From the NCBI RefSeq assembly GCF_900108945.1, contig NZ_FNYE01000002.1, positions 369,397 to 433,396 of the forward strand: a DNA stretch of 64,000 bases. The letters are read 5' to 3'. The notes below the pieces were generated by a model. The model was not told the origin of the DNA. It worked only from the letters and a program-made list of their open reading frames with translations, and searched no databases. Origin of the DNA: Paraburkholderia diazotrophica. GTDB taxonomy: Bacteria > Pseudomonadota > Gammaproteobacteria > Burkholderiales > Burkholderiaceae. Shown piece after piece: positions 47,581 through 57,684 of the stretch. A program made the position numbers and the translations under genes. Within the stretch, counting starts at the first letter, position 1. Every line of letters starts with the position of its first letter.

Positions 47581-48479
47581 GTTGCATTCACGATGCCACT
47601 CACGACATGCCCGATCGCTGTCACGTCACGGGCCGATTCGCAGTGGCGAATTTGATCGTCGAAGAAAAAGTCCGGCTCGAACTCGCGCAGAAAGGCGCTC
47701 TTGTCGAGCCCGCCAAGAAACATCGCTTCGTCGATTTCAATGTTCCAGGCCATCAAGGTGCGGATCGCGCGCTCATGCGCGGGTGCCGAGCGCGCCGTCA
47801 CGAGGGCCGTGCGGATGTGCATCGGCGCGGCTTCGTCGGCGAGCGTCTGCAAGCGATGCAGTGCTTGCAGCAAAGGTTTCAGCGGTCCGTCGGCGAGCGG
47901 CAAATCCTTGTTGTCGATCTCATGACCGACGAATGCCCGCAAGCCATCGCGCTGAAACACGCGCTCCGCTTCGTCCGAAAAGAGCACGGCGTCGCCGTCG
48001 AACGCGATGCGGATTTCGTCCGGGTACTTGCTCGCCATTTTCGCCGATTCGGGCAAAACGCGCGCAGCGGGAAATCCTGCCGCCAGCGCATCGCGCACGT
48101 CGTCCTGATTCGCGGACAGAAACAGCGACGCATTCAGCGGCTTCAGATACGCAAACGGCGCGCGGCCGCGCGTGAACACGCCGCGCTCGATGGCAAGCCC
48201 ATGTTCGCGGCACGAACTGAAGGCGCGCAAGCCGCTGATGGGATCGCTGCGGGACAGTATCACCACTTCCACGCGATGCGCGCCCGCATTCAGCGCGAGC
48301 AGCTTGCGGATCAGCGAAAACGCGACGCCGGCTTTGGCCGGCACGTTCAGCCGCTCACGCTGCAGCCCTTCGTAGGCGCGCTGATCGCCATCCTCGAACA
48401 CGCGGTTCTCTTCCTCGAAATCAAACAGCGCGCGCGAGGAGATCGCCACCACCAGCTTGTCGTTCAGCGAAAAGGCCAT
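47577..48479 (-). CDS. 5'-nucleotidase (PF06189 / cytosolic NT5C1-like)
   Basis: A 300-residue protein of the 5-nucleotidase family related to the eukaryotic cytosolic NT5C1 enzymes. It has a HAD-like fold with [19 protein letters not shown] at the N-terminus, [16 protein letters not shown] near residue 158 and a C-terminal FFFDDQ motif. It dephosphorylates nucleoside monophosphates in the cytoplasm. It starts 32 bp after the ilvA stop and overlaps queF by 4 bp, so the three form an operon. The exact nucleotide preference is unknown. Confidence 0.9.
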   Translation of the reverse strand: MAFSLNDKLVVAISSRALFDFEEENRVFEDGDQRAYEGLQRERLNVPAKAGVAFSLIRKLLALNAGAHRVEVVILSRSDPISGLRAFSSCREHGLAIERGVFTRGRAPFAYLKPLNASLFLSANQDDVRDALAAGFPAARVLPESAKMASKYPDEIRIAFDGDAVLFSDEAERVFQRDGLRAFVGHEIDNKDLPLADGPLKPLLQALHRLQTLADEAAPMHIRTALVTARSAPAHERAIRTLMAWNIEIDEAMFLGGLDKSAFLREFEPDFFFDDQIRHCESARDVTAIGHVVSGIVNAT

Positions 48480-48511
48480 GCGTTAAATGAACATGCGTCA
48501 ATGGACATGAG

Positions 48512-50035
48512 TCAGGCGAGGAACAGTCGATACACCGGGTTCGCCGTCTCTTCCCAGTACGGATAGCCGAGCGTCGCGAGGAAGCGCGCGAATTGCGCGT
48601 CTTCCGCCGACGGCACCTGAATCCCGACGAGGATCGAGCTATAGTCCGCGCCCTGGTTCCGGTAGTGGAAGAGGCTGATGTTCCAGTTCGGCGCCATCGA
48701 CGACAGGAACTTCATCAGCGCGCCCGGCCGCTCAGGAAACTCGAAGCGGAACAGGCGCTCGTCGTGCGCGAGCGGCGAGCGTCCGCCGACCATGTAGCGG
48801 ATGTGCTGCTTCGATAGTTCGTCGCCCGTCAGATCGACGGTCGCGAAGCCGTGCTCCTCGAATGCGCCCGCGATCTGCGCCGACTCGCCGCGGTTGCGGA
48901 TTTGCACGCCGACGAAGATATGGGCGGACTTCGCATCCGCAATACGGTAGTTGAATTCGGTGACGCTACGCGTGCCGACCAGTTCGCAGAAGCGCTTGAA
49001 GCTGCCGCGCTCTTCGGGAATCGTCACGGCGAACACGGCCTCGCGCGCCTCGCCCACCTCGGCGCGTTCCGCGACGAAGCGCATCCGGTCGAAGTTCATG
49101 TTCGCGCCGGACGTGACGGCGATCAGCGTCTGGTTCTCGATGCCTTCGCGTTCCGCATATTGCTTCGCGCCCGCGACGGCCAGCGAGCCCGCCGGCTCCA
49201 GCACGCTGCGCGTGTCCTGGAAGACGTCCTTGATCGCGGCGCACAGCGCGTCGGTGTTGACCGTCAGCACGTCGTCGAGATACGCCTGGCACAGGCGGAA
49301 CGTCTCTTCGCCGACGAGCTTCACGGCCGTGCCGTCCGAGAACAGGCCGACTTCGTTCAGCGTCACGCGCTCGCCCGCCTTCAGCGATTGCGCCATCGCG
49401 CACGAGTCCTCTGTCTGCACGCCGATCACCTTGATCTCCGGGCGCACCGATTTCACGTACGCCGCGATGCCCGCCGCAAGACCGCCGCCGCCGATGGGGA
49501 CGAAGATCGCATGAATCGGCGCCTGATGCTGGCTCAGGATTTCCATCGCGACCGTGCCCTGGCCGGCGATCACGTATTCATCGTCGAACGGATGCACGAA
49601 CGTCAGACCTTGCTGTTGCTGCAGCTTCACTGCGTGCGCGTAGGCGTCGCTATACGATTCGCCCACCTGCACGACTTCGACAGTCGGGCCGCCATGCGCG
49701 CGTACGGCATCGACCTTCACCTGCGGCGTCGTCACGGGCACGACGATGATCGCCTTCACGCCCATGCGGGCCGCCGACAGCGCAACGCCTTGCGCATGAT
49801 TGCCCGCCGAAGCCGTAATCACGCCGCGCGCGAGGGCGTCGGCGGGAATGTGCGCCATCTTGTTGTACGCGCCGCGCACCTTGAACGAGAAGACGGGCTG
49901 GTTGTCCTCGCGTTTCAGGTAAATCGGGTTGCGCAGCCGTTCGGACAGATTCCGCGCATGTTCGAGTTCGGTCTCACGCGCGACGTCGTAGACGCGGGCG
50001 GTGAGGATTTTCTTCAGATAGTCGTGGGAAGCCAT
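48512..50035 (-). CDS. ilvA: Threonine ammonia-lyase, biosynthetic
   Basis: Makes 2-oxobutanoate from threonine, the first step to isoleucine. It has 507 residues: a PLP domain with the Schiff-base Lys52 in SFKVRGAYNKM and the glycine-rich phosphate loop SAGNHAQG. Two C-terminal ACT-like regulatory domains (about 330-405 and 425-500) should bind isoleucine and valine. The two ACT domains mark the biosynthetic rather than the catabolic enzyme. The ATG at 50035 gives the standard MASHDYLKKIL start; the frame is open another 88 codons upstream, but that part is not coding-like. Confidence 0.95.
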   Translation of the reverse strand: MASHDYLKKILTARVYDVARETELEHARNLSERLRNPIYLKREDNQPVFSFKVRGAYNKMAHIPADALARGVITASAGNHAQGVALSAARMGVKAIIVVPVTTPQVKVDAVRAHGGPTVEVVQVGESYSDAYAHAVKLQQQQGLTFVHPFDDEYVIAGQGTVAMEILSQHQAPIHAIFVPIGGGGLAAGIAAYVKSVRPEIKVIGVQTEDSCAMAQSLKAGERVTLNEVGLFSDGTAVKLVGEETFRLCQAYLDDVLTVNTDALCAAIKDVFQDTRSVLEPAGSLAVAGAKQYAEREGIENQTLIAVTSGANMNFDRMRFVAERAEVGEAREAVFAVTIPEERGSFKRFCELVGTRSVTEFNYRIADAKSAHIFVGVQIRNRGESAQIAGAFEEHGFATVDLTGDELSKQHIRYMVGGRSPLAHDERLFRFEFPERPGALMKFLSSMAPNWNISLFHYRNQGADYSSILVGIQVPSAEDAQFARFLATLGYPYWEETANPVYRLFLA

Positions 50036-50640
50036 GCGGATCACGCGCGGTGCGCTTTTATGGGACGGGAAAAGATCAATGATAGCGCCAACGGCCTGCC
50101 CCGACGCGCCTGATCCGGCATTCGGCCGTGCGGTTTCGCCGTAGCGATGCTGCCGGCCAGCCGACCGGACGGTCGGAAAATCCGGCGCGGCCTGATGCGG
50201 ACGACGATGCATTTCGGGCGCGTCGCCGTCTGGCAGTTTCGCGGCGAATTCTGGCAGGCTGACGCGCAAACGCTTGTCGCGCGGACATCCGGGCGTCAAC
50301 GCGCGCGGGGATCATGCGGTAGAATTGTGTTTTGGAAAAGGATCAGATGATGCATTGGCAGCCTCGGATCGCCCATTTGATGCCCGTCCCGCGTGAGGCT
50401 CGCCCCGCGGCGCAGCGGCACGTGCGGCATGCACGATCGTGTAGCTATATCTGAGCGCCGCGACGCGACCGGCCATCCACGTTCTCGCCATGTCCCCGGC
50501 GATCCCGGGCACAGGCCGCCGGTCGAGGCTTCGCACACTATAGAAAGATTTCCAGCATTGCGCCCCACGCGCACCGTCAGCACGCCTTTTCGCCGAATGT
50601 TCGATGAGCGCGCGTCGCTGACCTACCGAGTCGTCCAAAC
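50036..50640. promoter_or_regulatory. Divergent intergenic region, ilvA / DUF3683 oxidoreductase
   Basis: These 605 bp hold the divergent promoters. Visible elements are a 7-bp inverted repeat CCGACCG-GA-CGGTCGG at 50161-50176, a TAGAAT -10-like hexamer near 50320, and a 35-codon open frame (50347-50454) after GGAAAAGG. None is conclusive, and no larger gene is supported. Confidence 0.4.
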
Positions 50641-53600
50641 ATGAACGCACCTCAAGTTTTCGATCCGCACGGCGCCGCCGCCACCGTCGTCGCCGATACC
50701 GAACCGCGTCTGCGCGAAATCCCATACAACTACACGTCGTTCTCCGACCGCGAAATCGTCATTCGCCTGCTGGGCGACGAAGCCTGGGCCGCGCTCGACG
50801 AACTGCGCACGGAGCGCCGCACGGGCCGCTCGGCGCGCATGCTGTACGAAGTGCTCGGCGACATCTGGGTTGTGCGCCGCAATCCTTATCTGCAGGACGA
50901 TCTGCTCGACAACCCGAAGCGCCGCACGCTGCTGATCGAGGCGCTGAACCACCGTCTCACTGAAATCGAAAAGCGCCGCCGCGCCGATCTGACCGAACAT
51001 GGCGACGAAGCGGGCGTCGGTCGCGCCGCGCGCGTCGAAACGCTGGTCGCCGCCGCGCGCCGCGCCGTCGATGCATTCGCAGGCGAGTTCGACAAGATGG
51101 CCGACCTGCGCCGCCGCGCGACGAAGGTGTTGGGCCGCCGGACGCAGAAGGACAACATCCGCTTCGATGGCCTCGCGCGCGTCTCGCACGTGACGGACGC
51201 GACCGACTGGCGCGTCGAATATCCGTTCGTCGTCCTCACGCCGGATACGGAAGCCGAAATCGCCGGCCTCATCAAGGCGTGCTTCGAGCTTGGCCTCACG
51301 GTGATTCCGCGTGGCGGCGGCACCGGCTACACGGGCGGCGCGGTGCCGCTCACGCCGTTCTCCGCCGTCATCAACACCGAGAAGCTCGAACAGCTCGGCG
51401 CCGTCGAACTGACGGAAATGCCCGGCGTTGCGCACAACGTGCCGACGATCTTCTCCGGCGCGGGCGTCGTCACACGCCGCGTGACGGAAGCGGCCGAGCA
51501 GGCGGGCTACGTGTTCGCCGTCGATCCGACGTCGCTCGACGCATCGTGCATCGGCGGCAACGTCGCGATGAACGCGGGCGGCAAGAAGGCCGTGCTGTGG
51601 GGCACGGCGCTCGACAATCTCGCGTGGTGGCGCATGGTCGATCCGGAAGGGAACTGGCTGGAAATCACACGGCTCGACCACAACCTCGGCAAGATTCACG
51701 ACATTCCCGTCGCGCGCTTCGAACTGAAGTGGTTCGACGGTGAGCACGCGCCCGGCGAAAAGCTCTTGCGCACCGAACTGCTGGAGATCGAAGGCCGGCG
51801 CTTTCGGAAGGAAGGGCTCGGCAAGGACGTCACCGATAAATTCCTCGCCGGGCTGCCGGGCATCCAGAAGGAAGGCTGCGATGGCTTGATCACGTCGGCG
51901 CGCTGGGTGCTGCACAAGATGCCCGCGCATACGCGCACCGTCTGCCTGGAGTTCTTCGGCCAGGCGCGCGAGGCGATTCCGAGCATCGTCGAAATCAAGG
52001 ACTATCTGTTCGAAACGTCGAAGCAGGGCGGCGCGATTCTCGCCGGCCTCGAGCACCTCGACGAGCGTTATCTGCGCGCCGTCGGCTACGCGACGAAGAG
52101 CAAGCGCAACGCGTTTCCGAAGATGGTGCTGATCGGCGATATCGTCGGCAACGACGCCGATGCAGTTGCCACCGCGACATCGGAAGTGATCCGCATGGCC
52201 AACGGCAAGAGCGGCGAAGGCTTCGTCGCCGTGAGCGCCGAGGCCCGCAAGCGCTTCTGGCTCGACCGCAGCCGCACGGCCGCGATCGCGAAGCACACCA
52301 ACGCGTTCAAGATCAACGAAGACGTCGTGATTCCGCTCAACCGGATGGGCGAGTACACGGACGGCATCGAGCGCATCAACATCGAGTTGTCGATCAAGAA
52401 CAAGCTGCAACTGGTCGACGCGCTCGAAGTGTTCTTCCGAAGCGGCAAGCTTCCCCTCGGCAAGACCGACGACGCGAACGAGATCCCGAGCGCCGAGCTG
52501 CTCGAAGACCGCGTGCAGCAGGCGCTCGAACTGCTAGGCCGTGTGAAGAAGCGCTGGGAATTCCTGCGCGACAAACTCGATCTGTCGTTGCGCGAGGCGC
52601 AGCACTATCTCGTGCAACTCGGCTATGCGGGTCTTGCGGAAAAATTCGCGGATCGTGTCGATGACCAACCCGACGCGAACGTGTTCCACATCGTCCAGGA
52701 CCGGACGGTGCGCGTGTCGTGGAAGCAGGAGATTCGCGCTGAGTTGCGGCAGATCTTCAACGGCGGCGAGTTCAAGCCGATCCTCGACGAGGCGCAGGCG
52801 ATTCACAAGCAGGTGCTGCGCGGCCGCGTGTTCGTCGCGCTGCACATGCACGCGGGCGACGGCAACGTTCACACGAACATTCCCGTCAACTCCGACAACT
52901 ACGAGATGCTGCAGGACGCGCACACTGCGGTGGCGCGAATCATGAAGCTTGCGCGTTCGCTCGATGGCGTGATCTCCGGCGAGCACGGCATCGGCATCAC
53001 GAAGCTCGAATTCCTGACGGAAGACGAGATCGGCGAATTCCGCGCGTACAAGCAGCGCGTCGATCCGCAAGGGCGCTTCAACAAGGGCAAGCTGCTCGAC
53101 GGCGCGGACTTGCGCAACGCGTACACGCCTTCGTTCGGGCTGATGGGCTATGAGTCGCTGATCATGCAGCAGTCCGATATCGGCGCGATCGCCGATTCAG
53201 TGAAGGACTGCCTGCGCTGCGGCAAGTGCAAGCCCGTCTGCGCGACGCACGTGCCGCGCGCGAACCTGCTGTACAGCCCGCGCAACAAGATTCTCGCGAC
53301 GTCGCTGCTGGTCGAGGCGTTCCTGTACGAAGAGCAGACGCGCCGCGGCGTGTCGATCAAGCACTGGGACGAGTTCAACGACGTCGCCGATCACTGCACC
53401 GTGTGCCACAAGTGCGTAACGCCGTGCCCGGTGAAGATCGACTTCGGCGACGTCTCGATGAACATGCGCAACCTGTTGCGCAAGATGGGCAAGAAGAAGT
53501 TCAACGCGGGCAACGCGGCGGGCATGTTCTTCCTGAACGCGACCAATCCGCAGACCATCAATCTCGCGCGCACCGCGATGATGGGCGTCGGCTACAAGGC

Positions 53601-54756
53601 GCAGCGCCTCGGCAACGAAGTGCTGAAGAAGATCGTCAAGAAGCAGACAGCTCATCCTCCCGCGACGACGGGCAAGCCGCCCGTCGTCGAGCAGGTGATC
53701 CACTTCGTCAACAAGAAGATGCCGGGCAACCTGCCGAAGAAGACCGCGCGCGCGCTGCTCGACATCGAGGACAACAAGATCGTGCCGATCATCCGCAATC
53801 CGAAGACGACGTCTGTCGATTCGGAAGCGGTGTTCTACTTCCCGGGCTGCGGCTCGGAGCGTCTGTTCTCGCAGGTCGGTCTCGCGACCCAGGCGATGCT
53901 GTGGGAAGCGGGAGTGCAGACGGTGTTGCCGCCGGGCTATCTGTGCTGCGGCTATCCGCAGCGCGGTTCGGGCCAATACGACAAGGCCGAGCAGATCGTC
54001 ACCGACAACCGTGTGCTGTTCCACCGCGTCGCGAACACACTGAACTATCTCGACATCAAGACGGTGGTCGTATCGTGCGGCACGTGCTACGACCAGCTGG
54101 CCGGCTATGAATTCGACAAGATCTTCCCGGGCTGCCGGATCATCGACATCCACGAATTCCTGCTGGAGAAGGGCATCAAGCTCGATGGCGTGAAGGGTAC
54201 GCGCTACATGTACCACGACCCGTGCCACACGCCGATCAAGACGATCGACCCGGTGAAGCTCGTCAACGAACTGATGGGTTCCGAGAAGAACGACGGCTAC
54301 CGGATCGAGAAGAACGATCGCTGCTGTGGCGAGTCGGGCACGCTTGCTGTCACGCGTCCGGATATTTCGACGCAGGTGCGCTTCCGCAAGGAAGAGGAAA
54401 TCCGCAAGGGCGCGGCGAAACTGCGCGGCATTCCCGTCGTGGCCGACGCCGGCTCTAACGCAATCAATATGGCGAACGCGGCAGCGGGCGCGGCGGGTGC
54501 TCACCCGGGTTCGGTGCTGAAGGCGGGTGACGGGCCGCAGCCGAATGGTGCAACCGGTGCGGACGGTGCGGCGGACGTCAAGATTCTCACGAGCTGTCCG
54601 TCGTGCCTGCAAGGGCTGTCGCGCTACAACGAAGACGCGAACATCGAAGCGGACTACATCGTCGTCGAAATTGCGCGGCACGTGCTCGGCGAGGACTGGA
54701 TGGCCGACTACGTCCAGCGCGCGAACAATGGCGGAATCGAGCGCGTGCTGGTCTAA
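50641..54756 (+). CDS. FAD-linked oxidase / Fe-S fusion oxidoreductase (DUF3683, D-lactate-dehydrogenase-like)
   Basis: A 1371-residue fusion. Residues about 1-180 are DUF3683; about 194-370 an FAD-binding PCMH domain ([14 protein letters not shown]); about 420-810 the FAD-oxidase C-terminal domain. Two 4Fe-4S motifs follow, [11 protein letters not shown] near 857 and [11 protein letters not shown] near 919. Two CCG domains ([13 protein letters not shown] near 1065, [10 protein letters not shown] near 1191, CCGESGTL near 1227) resemble GlpC/LutA. It probably oxidises a D-2-hydroxyacid such as D-lactate and feeds electrons to the quinone pool. A Gly/Ala/Asp-rich linker of about 40 residues interrupts the last CCG domain. 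The substrate is inferred from family. Confidence 0.9.
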   Translation: MNAPQVFDPHGAAATVVADTEPRLREIPYNYTSFSDREIVIRLLGDEAWAALDELRTERRTGRSARMLYEVLGDIWVVRRNPYLQDDLLDNPKRRTLLIEALNHRLTEIEKRRRADLTEHGDEAGVGRAARVETLVAAARRAVDAFAGEFDKMADLRRRATKVLGRRTQKDNIRFDGLARVSHVTDATDWRVEYPFVVLTPDTEAEIAGLIKACFELGLTVIPRGGGTGYTGGAVPLTPFSAVINTEKLEQLGAVELTEMPGVAHNVPTIFSGAGVVTRRVTEAAEQAGYVFAVDPTSLDASCIGGNVAMNAGGKKAVLWGTALDNLAWWRMVDPEGNWLEITRLDHNLGKIHDIPVARFELKWFDGEHAPGEKLLRTELLEIEGRRFRKEGLGKDVTDKFLAGLPGIQKEGCDGLITSARWVLHKMPAHTRTVCLEFFGQAREAIPSIVEIKDYLFETSKQGGAILAGLEHLDERYLRAVGYATKSKRNAFPKMVLIGDIVGNDADAVATATSEVIRMANGKSGEGFVAVSAEARKRFWLDRSRTAAIAKHTNAFKINEDVVIPLNRMGEYTDGIERINIELSIKNKLQLVDALEVFFRSGKLPLGKTDDANEIPSAELLEDRVQQALELLGRVKKRWEFLRDKLDLSLREAQHYLVQLGYAGLAEKFADRVDDQPDANVFHIVQDRTVRVSWKQEIRAELRQIFNGGEFKPILDEAQAIHKQVLRGRVFVALHMHAGDGNVHTNIPVNSDNYEMLQDAHTAVARIMKLARSLDGVISGEHGIGITKLEFLTEDEIGEFRAYKQRVDPQGRFNKGKLLDGADLRNAYTPSFGLMGYESLIMQQSDIGAIADSVKDCLRCGKCKPVCATHVPRANLLYSPRNKILATSLLVEAFLYEEQTRRGVSIKHWDEFNDVADHCTVCHKCVTPCPVKIDFGDVSMNMRNLLRKMGKKKFNAGNAAGMFFLNATNPQTINLARTAMMGVGYKAQRLGNEVLKKIVKKQTAHPPATTGKPPVVEQVIHFVNKKMPGNLPKKTARALLDIEDNKIVPIIRNPKTTSVDSEAVFYFPGCGSERLFSQVGLATQAMLWEAGVQTVLPPGYLCCGYPQRGSGQYDKAEQIVTDNRVLFHRVANTLNYLDIKTVVVSCGTCYDQLAGYEFDKIFPGCRIIDIHEFLLEKGIKLDGVKGTRYMYHDPCHTPIKTIDPVKLVNELMGSEKNDGYRIEKNDRCCGESGTLAVTRPDISTQVRFRKEEEIRKGAAKLRGIPVVADAGSNAINMANAAAGAAGAHPGSVLKAGDGPQPNGATGADGAADVKILTSCPSCLQGLSRYNEDANIEADYIVVEIARHVLGEDWMADYVQRANNGGIERVLV

Positions 54757-54789
54757 TGGCGCGATATGGGGTTTCGCTCGAGGTCGACG

Positions 54790-55218
54790 ATGGACTGCAT
54801 TTTCTGCCGTGAAGACGGCGGCGACGTACTGTGGCAGGACGACACGCTACGTGTCGTCCTCGCGGACGAACACGATTATCCCGGCTTTTGTCGGGTGATC
54901 TGGAACAGGCATGTGGCCGAGTTCTCCGATCTCGGCGACGGGGAGCGCGACCACGTGATGCGCGTGGTCTACGCGGTCGAGCGCGCGATCCGGCGCATTC
55001 TGCAACCCGTCAAGGTGAACCTGGCGAGCCTCGGCAACCAGGTGCCGCATGTGCACTGGCACGTGATCCCCCGCTTCTCCAACGACGCACATTTCCCGCT
55101 GCCCATCTGGGCGCCGCGCCAGCGGACGGTATCCGAAACGCTGCTGTCCCAGCGCCGCGCGCAGGCGACACTGCTGCGCGAAGCGGTACGCGGCGAAATC
55201 GAACAAGCTCTCGCCTGA
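54790..55218 (+). CDS. HIT-family protein
   Basis: A 142-residue histidine-triad nucleotide hydrolase/transferase. The active-site triad HVHWHVIPR is at about residues 90-98, and an N-terminal CIFC pair may bind zinc. It lies 33 bp after the oxidoreductase gene. The ATG at 54790 has GAGG seven bases before it, favouring it over the ATG at 54766. The physiological substrate is unknown; relatives hydrolyse adenosine phosphoramidates. Confidence 0.9.
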   Translation: MDCIFCREDGGDVLWQDDTLRVVLADEHDYPGFCRVIWNRHVAEFSDLGDGERDHVMRVVYAVERAIRRILQPVKVNLASLGNQVPHVHWHVIPRFSNDAHFPLPIWAPRQRTVSETLLSQRRAQATLLREAVRGEIEQALA

Positions 55219-55225
55219 GGTCATC

Positions 55226-55639
55226 ATGAGTGGATTGAAATCCGATACGCCGGTGCCTACTGGCGTCGTCGTTCATGCCGTATCGCGGGTGCTCGAATTG
55301 CAATATGCGAGCGGCAAGAGCTACCGCGTGCCGTTCGAGCTGATGCGCGTCTATTCGCCATCGGCGGAAGTGCGCGGTCATGGCCCCGGCCAGGAGACGT
55401 TGCAGACGGGCAAGCGCGAAGTGACGATCACCGCGCTCGAAGGCGTCGGCAACTACGCGCTGCAGCCCACGTTTTCCGACGGCCACAACACGGGCATCTA
55501 TTCCTGGGATTTGCTGTGGGACCTCGCGACCCGTCAGGACGAACTCTGGGCCGAGTATTTCGACAAACTTAAGACAGCGGGCGTCGATCGGGACGCGCCG
55601 ATGCCCGTATCCAGCCCGGCGCACGGCCACAGACACTGA
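55226..55639 (+). CDS. DUF971-domain protein
   Basis: A 137-residue protein with the DUF971 (gamma-butyrobetaine-hydroxylase-like N-terminal) fold. Characteristic segments are [23 protein letters not shown] and [12 protein letters not shown]. The domain is known next to Fe-S or ubiquinone genes, but its role is not established. It follows the HIT gene by 7 bp and precedes a tandem repeat and ubiE. The C-terminus is His/Pro-rich. Confidence 0.88.
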   Translation: MSGLKSDTPVPTGVVVHAVSRVLELQYASGKSYRVPFELMRVYSPSAEVRGHGPGQETLQTGKREVTITALEGVGNYALQPTFSDGHNTGIYSWDLLWDLATRQDELWAEYFDKLKTAGVDRDAPMPVSSPAHGHRH

Positions 55640-55645
55640 TACGAT

Positions 55646-55739
55646 CCGCGGGGCGGCCATCCGCGGGGCGGCCATCCGCGGGGCGGCCATCCGCGGGGCG
55701 GCCATCCGCGGGGCGGCCATCCGCGGGGCGGCCATCCGC
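55646..55739. repeat. 15-bp tandem repeat, six units plus a partial
   Basis: The unit CCGCGGGGCGGCCAT is repeated six times without a mismatch (55646-55735) and followed by a four-base partial copy. It lies between the DUF971 stop codon (6 bp before) and the ubiE start (64 bp after). Each unit is strongly self-complementary (GCCGC/GCGGC-rich). Perfect copies suggest recent expansion or slippage. Confidence 0.95.
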
Positions 55740-55803
55740 ACTGCCCTCCGCCGGAATGCGGCGAAACAATTTTCAGAATGAATACGCGAAAGGACGAAGC
55801 GCG

Positions 55804-56535
55804 ATGACCAATACCCACTTCGGCTATCAGACAGTCGATGAACAGGAAAAAGCGAAGAAAGTGGCGGGGGTGTTCCACTCGGTCGCTTCCAACTATGACC
55901 TGATGAACGATCTGATGTCGGGCGGGCTGCACCGCGCGTGGAAGGCATTCACGATCGCGCAGGCCAACGTGCGGACCGGCTACAAGGTGCTCGATATCGC
56001 GGGCGGCACGGGCGATCTGTCGAAAGCGTTCGCGAAACAGGCAGGCGAGACGGGCGAAGTGTGGCATACCGACATCAACGAATCGATGCTGCGCGTCGGC
56101 CGCGACCGCCTGATCGACAAAGGCATCATTACGCCGACGCTGCTGTGCGACGCCGAAAAGATTCCGTTTCCGGACAACTACTTCGATGTCGTCACGGTGG
56201 CATTCGGCTTGCGTAACATGACGCATAAGGACATGGCGCTCGCGGAAATGCGCCGCGTGCTGAAACCGGCCGGGCGGCTGCTCGTGCTGGAGTTCTCGAA
56301 AGTGTGGGACCCGCTGAAGAAGGCGTACGACGTCTATTCGTTCAAGGTGCTGCCGTGGCTCGGCGAGCGCTTCGCGAAGGACGCTGACAGCTACCGCTAC
56401 CTGGCTGAATCGATCCGCATGCATCCGGATCAGGAAACTTTGAAGACGATGATGGAACAAGCTGGCCTCGACGCCGTCAAATATTACAATTTGTCAGCTG
56501 GCGTGGTAGCTTTACATATCGGGACCAAATACTAG
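55804..56535 (+). CDS. ubiE: Bifunctional demethylmenaquinone/ubiquinone C-methyltransferase
   Basis: C-methylation step of ubiquinone (and menaquinone) synthesis. The 243 residues match the family. SAM motif I ([12 protein letters not shown]) is near residue 63, and the UbiE signatures [15 protein letters not shown] and [12 protein letters not shown] are present. The ATG at 55804 gives the standard N-terminus, with GGACGAAG (weak) upstream. It opens a run of ubiquinone genes (ubiJ and ubiB follow). Confidence 0.96.
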   Translation: MTNTHFGYQTVDEQEKAKKVAGVFHSVASNYDLMNDLMSGGLHRAWKAFTIAQANVRTGYKVLDIAGGTGDLSKAFAKQAGETGEVWHTDINESMLRVGRDRLIDKGIITPTLLCDAEKIPFPDNYFDVVTVAFGLRNMTHKDMALAEMRRVLKPAGRLLVLEFSKVWDPLKKAYDVYSFKVLPWLGERFAKDADSYRYLAESIRMHPDQETLKTMMEQAGLDAVKYYNLSAGVVALHIGTKY

Positions 56536-56572
56536 CGTCCCTAACTTCTCGTTTTTAAAGGAAATTGCGAAA

Positions 56573-57574
56573 ATGTCGGATTCGAATCTGTTATCTCGTT
56601 GTAAGGCTAAGGGGTCGTGGGCGAGGAGAATCGGACTGATCGCGATGGTCGGCCTGATCACCGTCGGCACGCTGACTTCGCTCGATGCCGAAGCAAAACG
56701 CATGGGCGGTGGCCGCAGTTTCGGGCGCCAGTCCAACACCACCCAACCGAGTCAGCAGACGGCGCCGTCGCCTTCACAGTCGCCCGGCGCGCCGGCGCAG
56801 GGCATGCAGTCGCAGCGTCCGGCCACGCCGCCGCCCACGCCCGCGCCGCAGCCCAACCGCTCGCGCTGGCTGGGGCCGATCGCCGGTCTCGCGGCGGGTC
56901 TGGGCATCGCGGCGCTGCTGTCGCACTTCGGTCTTGGCGAAGCGTTCGCCGGCATGATGGCGAACCTGATCGTCGTCGCGCTGATCGCGTTCGTCGCGAT
57001 CTGGCTGATCCGCAAGTTCCTCGGCCGCAAGCGCGATGCATCGGCGCCCGCTTACGCCGGCAGTTCGCCGACGCTGAACGCGGGCGGCACGGGCTACTCG
57101 CAGGAGCCGCGCTATACGGCGCCGCCGTCGGGCTCATACCTCGCGCCGCAAGGCAACCCGCTGACGACGCCGGAAGTCGCCGCCGCGCCCGCCGTACCCG
57201 CCGGCTTCGATTCCGAAGCGTTCCTGCGTAACGCGAAGGTCTACTTCGTGCGCCTGCAGGCAGCGTGGGACGCCGGCAACATGGACGACATCCGGGAGTT
57301 CACGACACCCGAAATGTTCGCCGAAGTGAAGGTCGATCTGGCTTCGCGCGGCGCCGAGAAGAACCAGACCGATGTCGTGAAGCTGGACGCCGATCTGCTC
57401 GGCGTCGAAGATCGCGGCAGCGAGTACTTCGCGAGCGTGCGCTTTCATGGCCTGATCCGCGAAACGATGGGCGGCGCGGCCGAGCCGTTCGAGGAAATCT
57501 GGAACCTGTCGAAGTCGACCCGTACGGGCGAAGGCTGGCTGCTCGCAGGCATCCAGCAAGTGAATCATCACTGA
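56573..57574 (+). CDS. Tim44-like domain membrane protein
   Basis: A 333-residue protein. An N-terminal hydrophobic segment (about 20-40) resembles a signal peptide, followed by a Gln/Pro/Ser-rich linker (about 55-95), two hydrophobic segments (about 99-118 and 124-144), and a C-terminal Tim44-like (TPM-type) domain (about 205-333; FLRNAKVYFVRLQAAWDAGN). In mitochondria the domain tethers import machinery; in bacteria its role is unclear. Its place between ubiE and ubiJ suggests a link to membrane or quinone assembly, but this is only context. Confidence 0.87.
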   Translation: MSDSNLLSRCKAKGSWARRIGLIAMVGLITVGTLTSLDAEAKRMGGGRSFGRQSNTTQPSQQTAPSPSQSPGAPAQGMQSQRPATPPPTPAPQPNRSRWLGPIAGLAAGLGIAALLSHFGLGEAFAGMMANLIVVALIAFVAIWLIRKFLGRKRDASAPAYAGSSPTLNAGGTGYSQEPRYTAPPSGSYLAPQGNPLTTPEVAAAPAVPAGFDSEAFLRNAKVYFVRLQAAWDAGNMDDIREFTTPEMFAEVKVDLASRGAEKNQTDVVKLDADLLGVEDRGSEYFASVRFHGLIRETMGGAAEPFEEIWNLSKSTRTGEGWLLAGIQQVNHH

Positions 57575-57637
57575 TATTCCGTCAAGGATTAGCCGTTCGG
57601 CAGAGCAAGGCGCGAAGCGAACGGACGTTACAATAGG

Positions 57638-57670
57638 AACCCGCGTCGGCAGTCGCCGGCGCGGGTTTTC
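57638..57670 (+). terminator. Hairpin terminator between Tim44-like gene and ubiJ
   Basis: AACCCGCG (57638-57645) pairs with CGCGGGTT (57660-57667), with an inner CGGC/GCCG stem, followed by a TTTTC tail. It ends 15 bp before the ubiJ start codon, so it could be a terminator or a leader hairpin. Confidence 0.65.
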
Positions 57671-57684
57671 TCTTTCAACTTCCG

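Noticed and set aside
55646..55739. CRISPR-like array
   Set aside because: The units are directly adjacent with no spacers, and no cas genes are present.
55569..55769. Frame encoding a repeated Gly-Arg-Pro-Ala-Asp pentapeptide
   Set aside because: It results only from the 15-bp tandem repeat, and the other frames give similar repeats (Met-Ala-Ala-Pro-Arg). No start signal.
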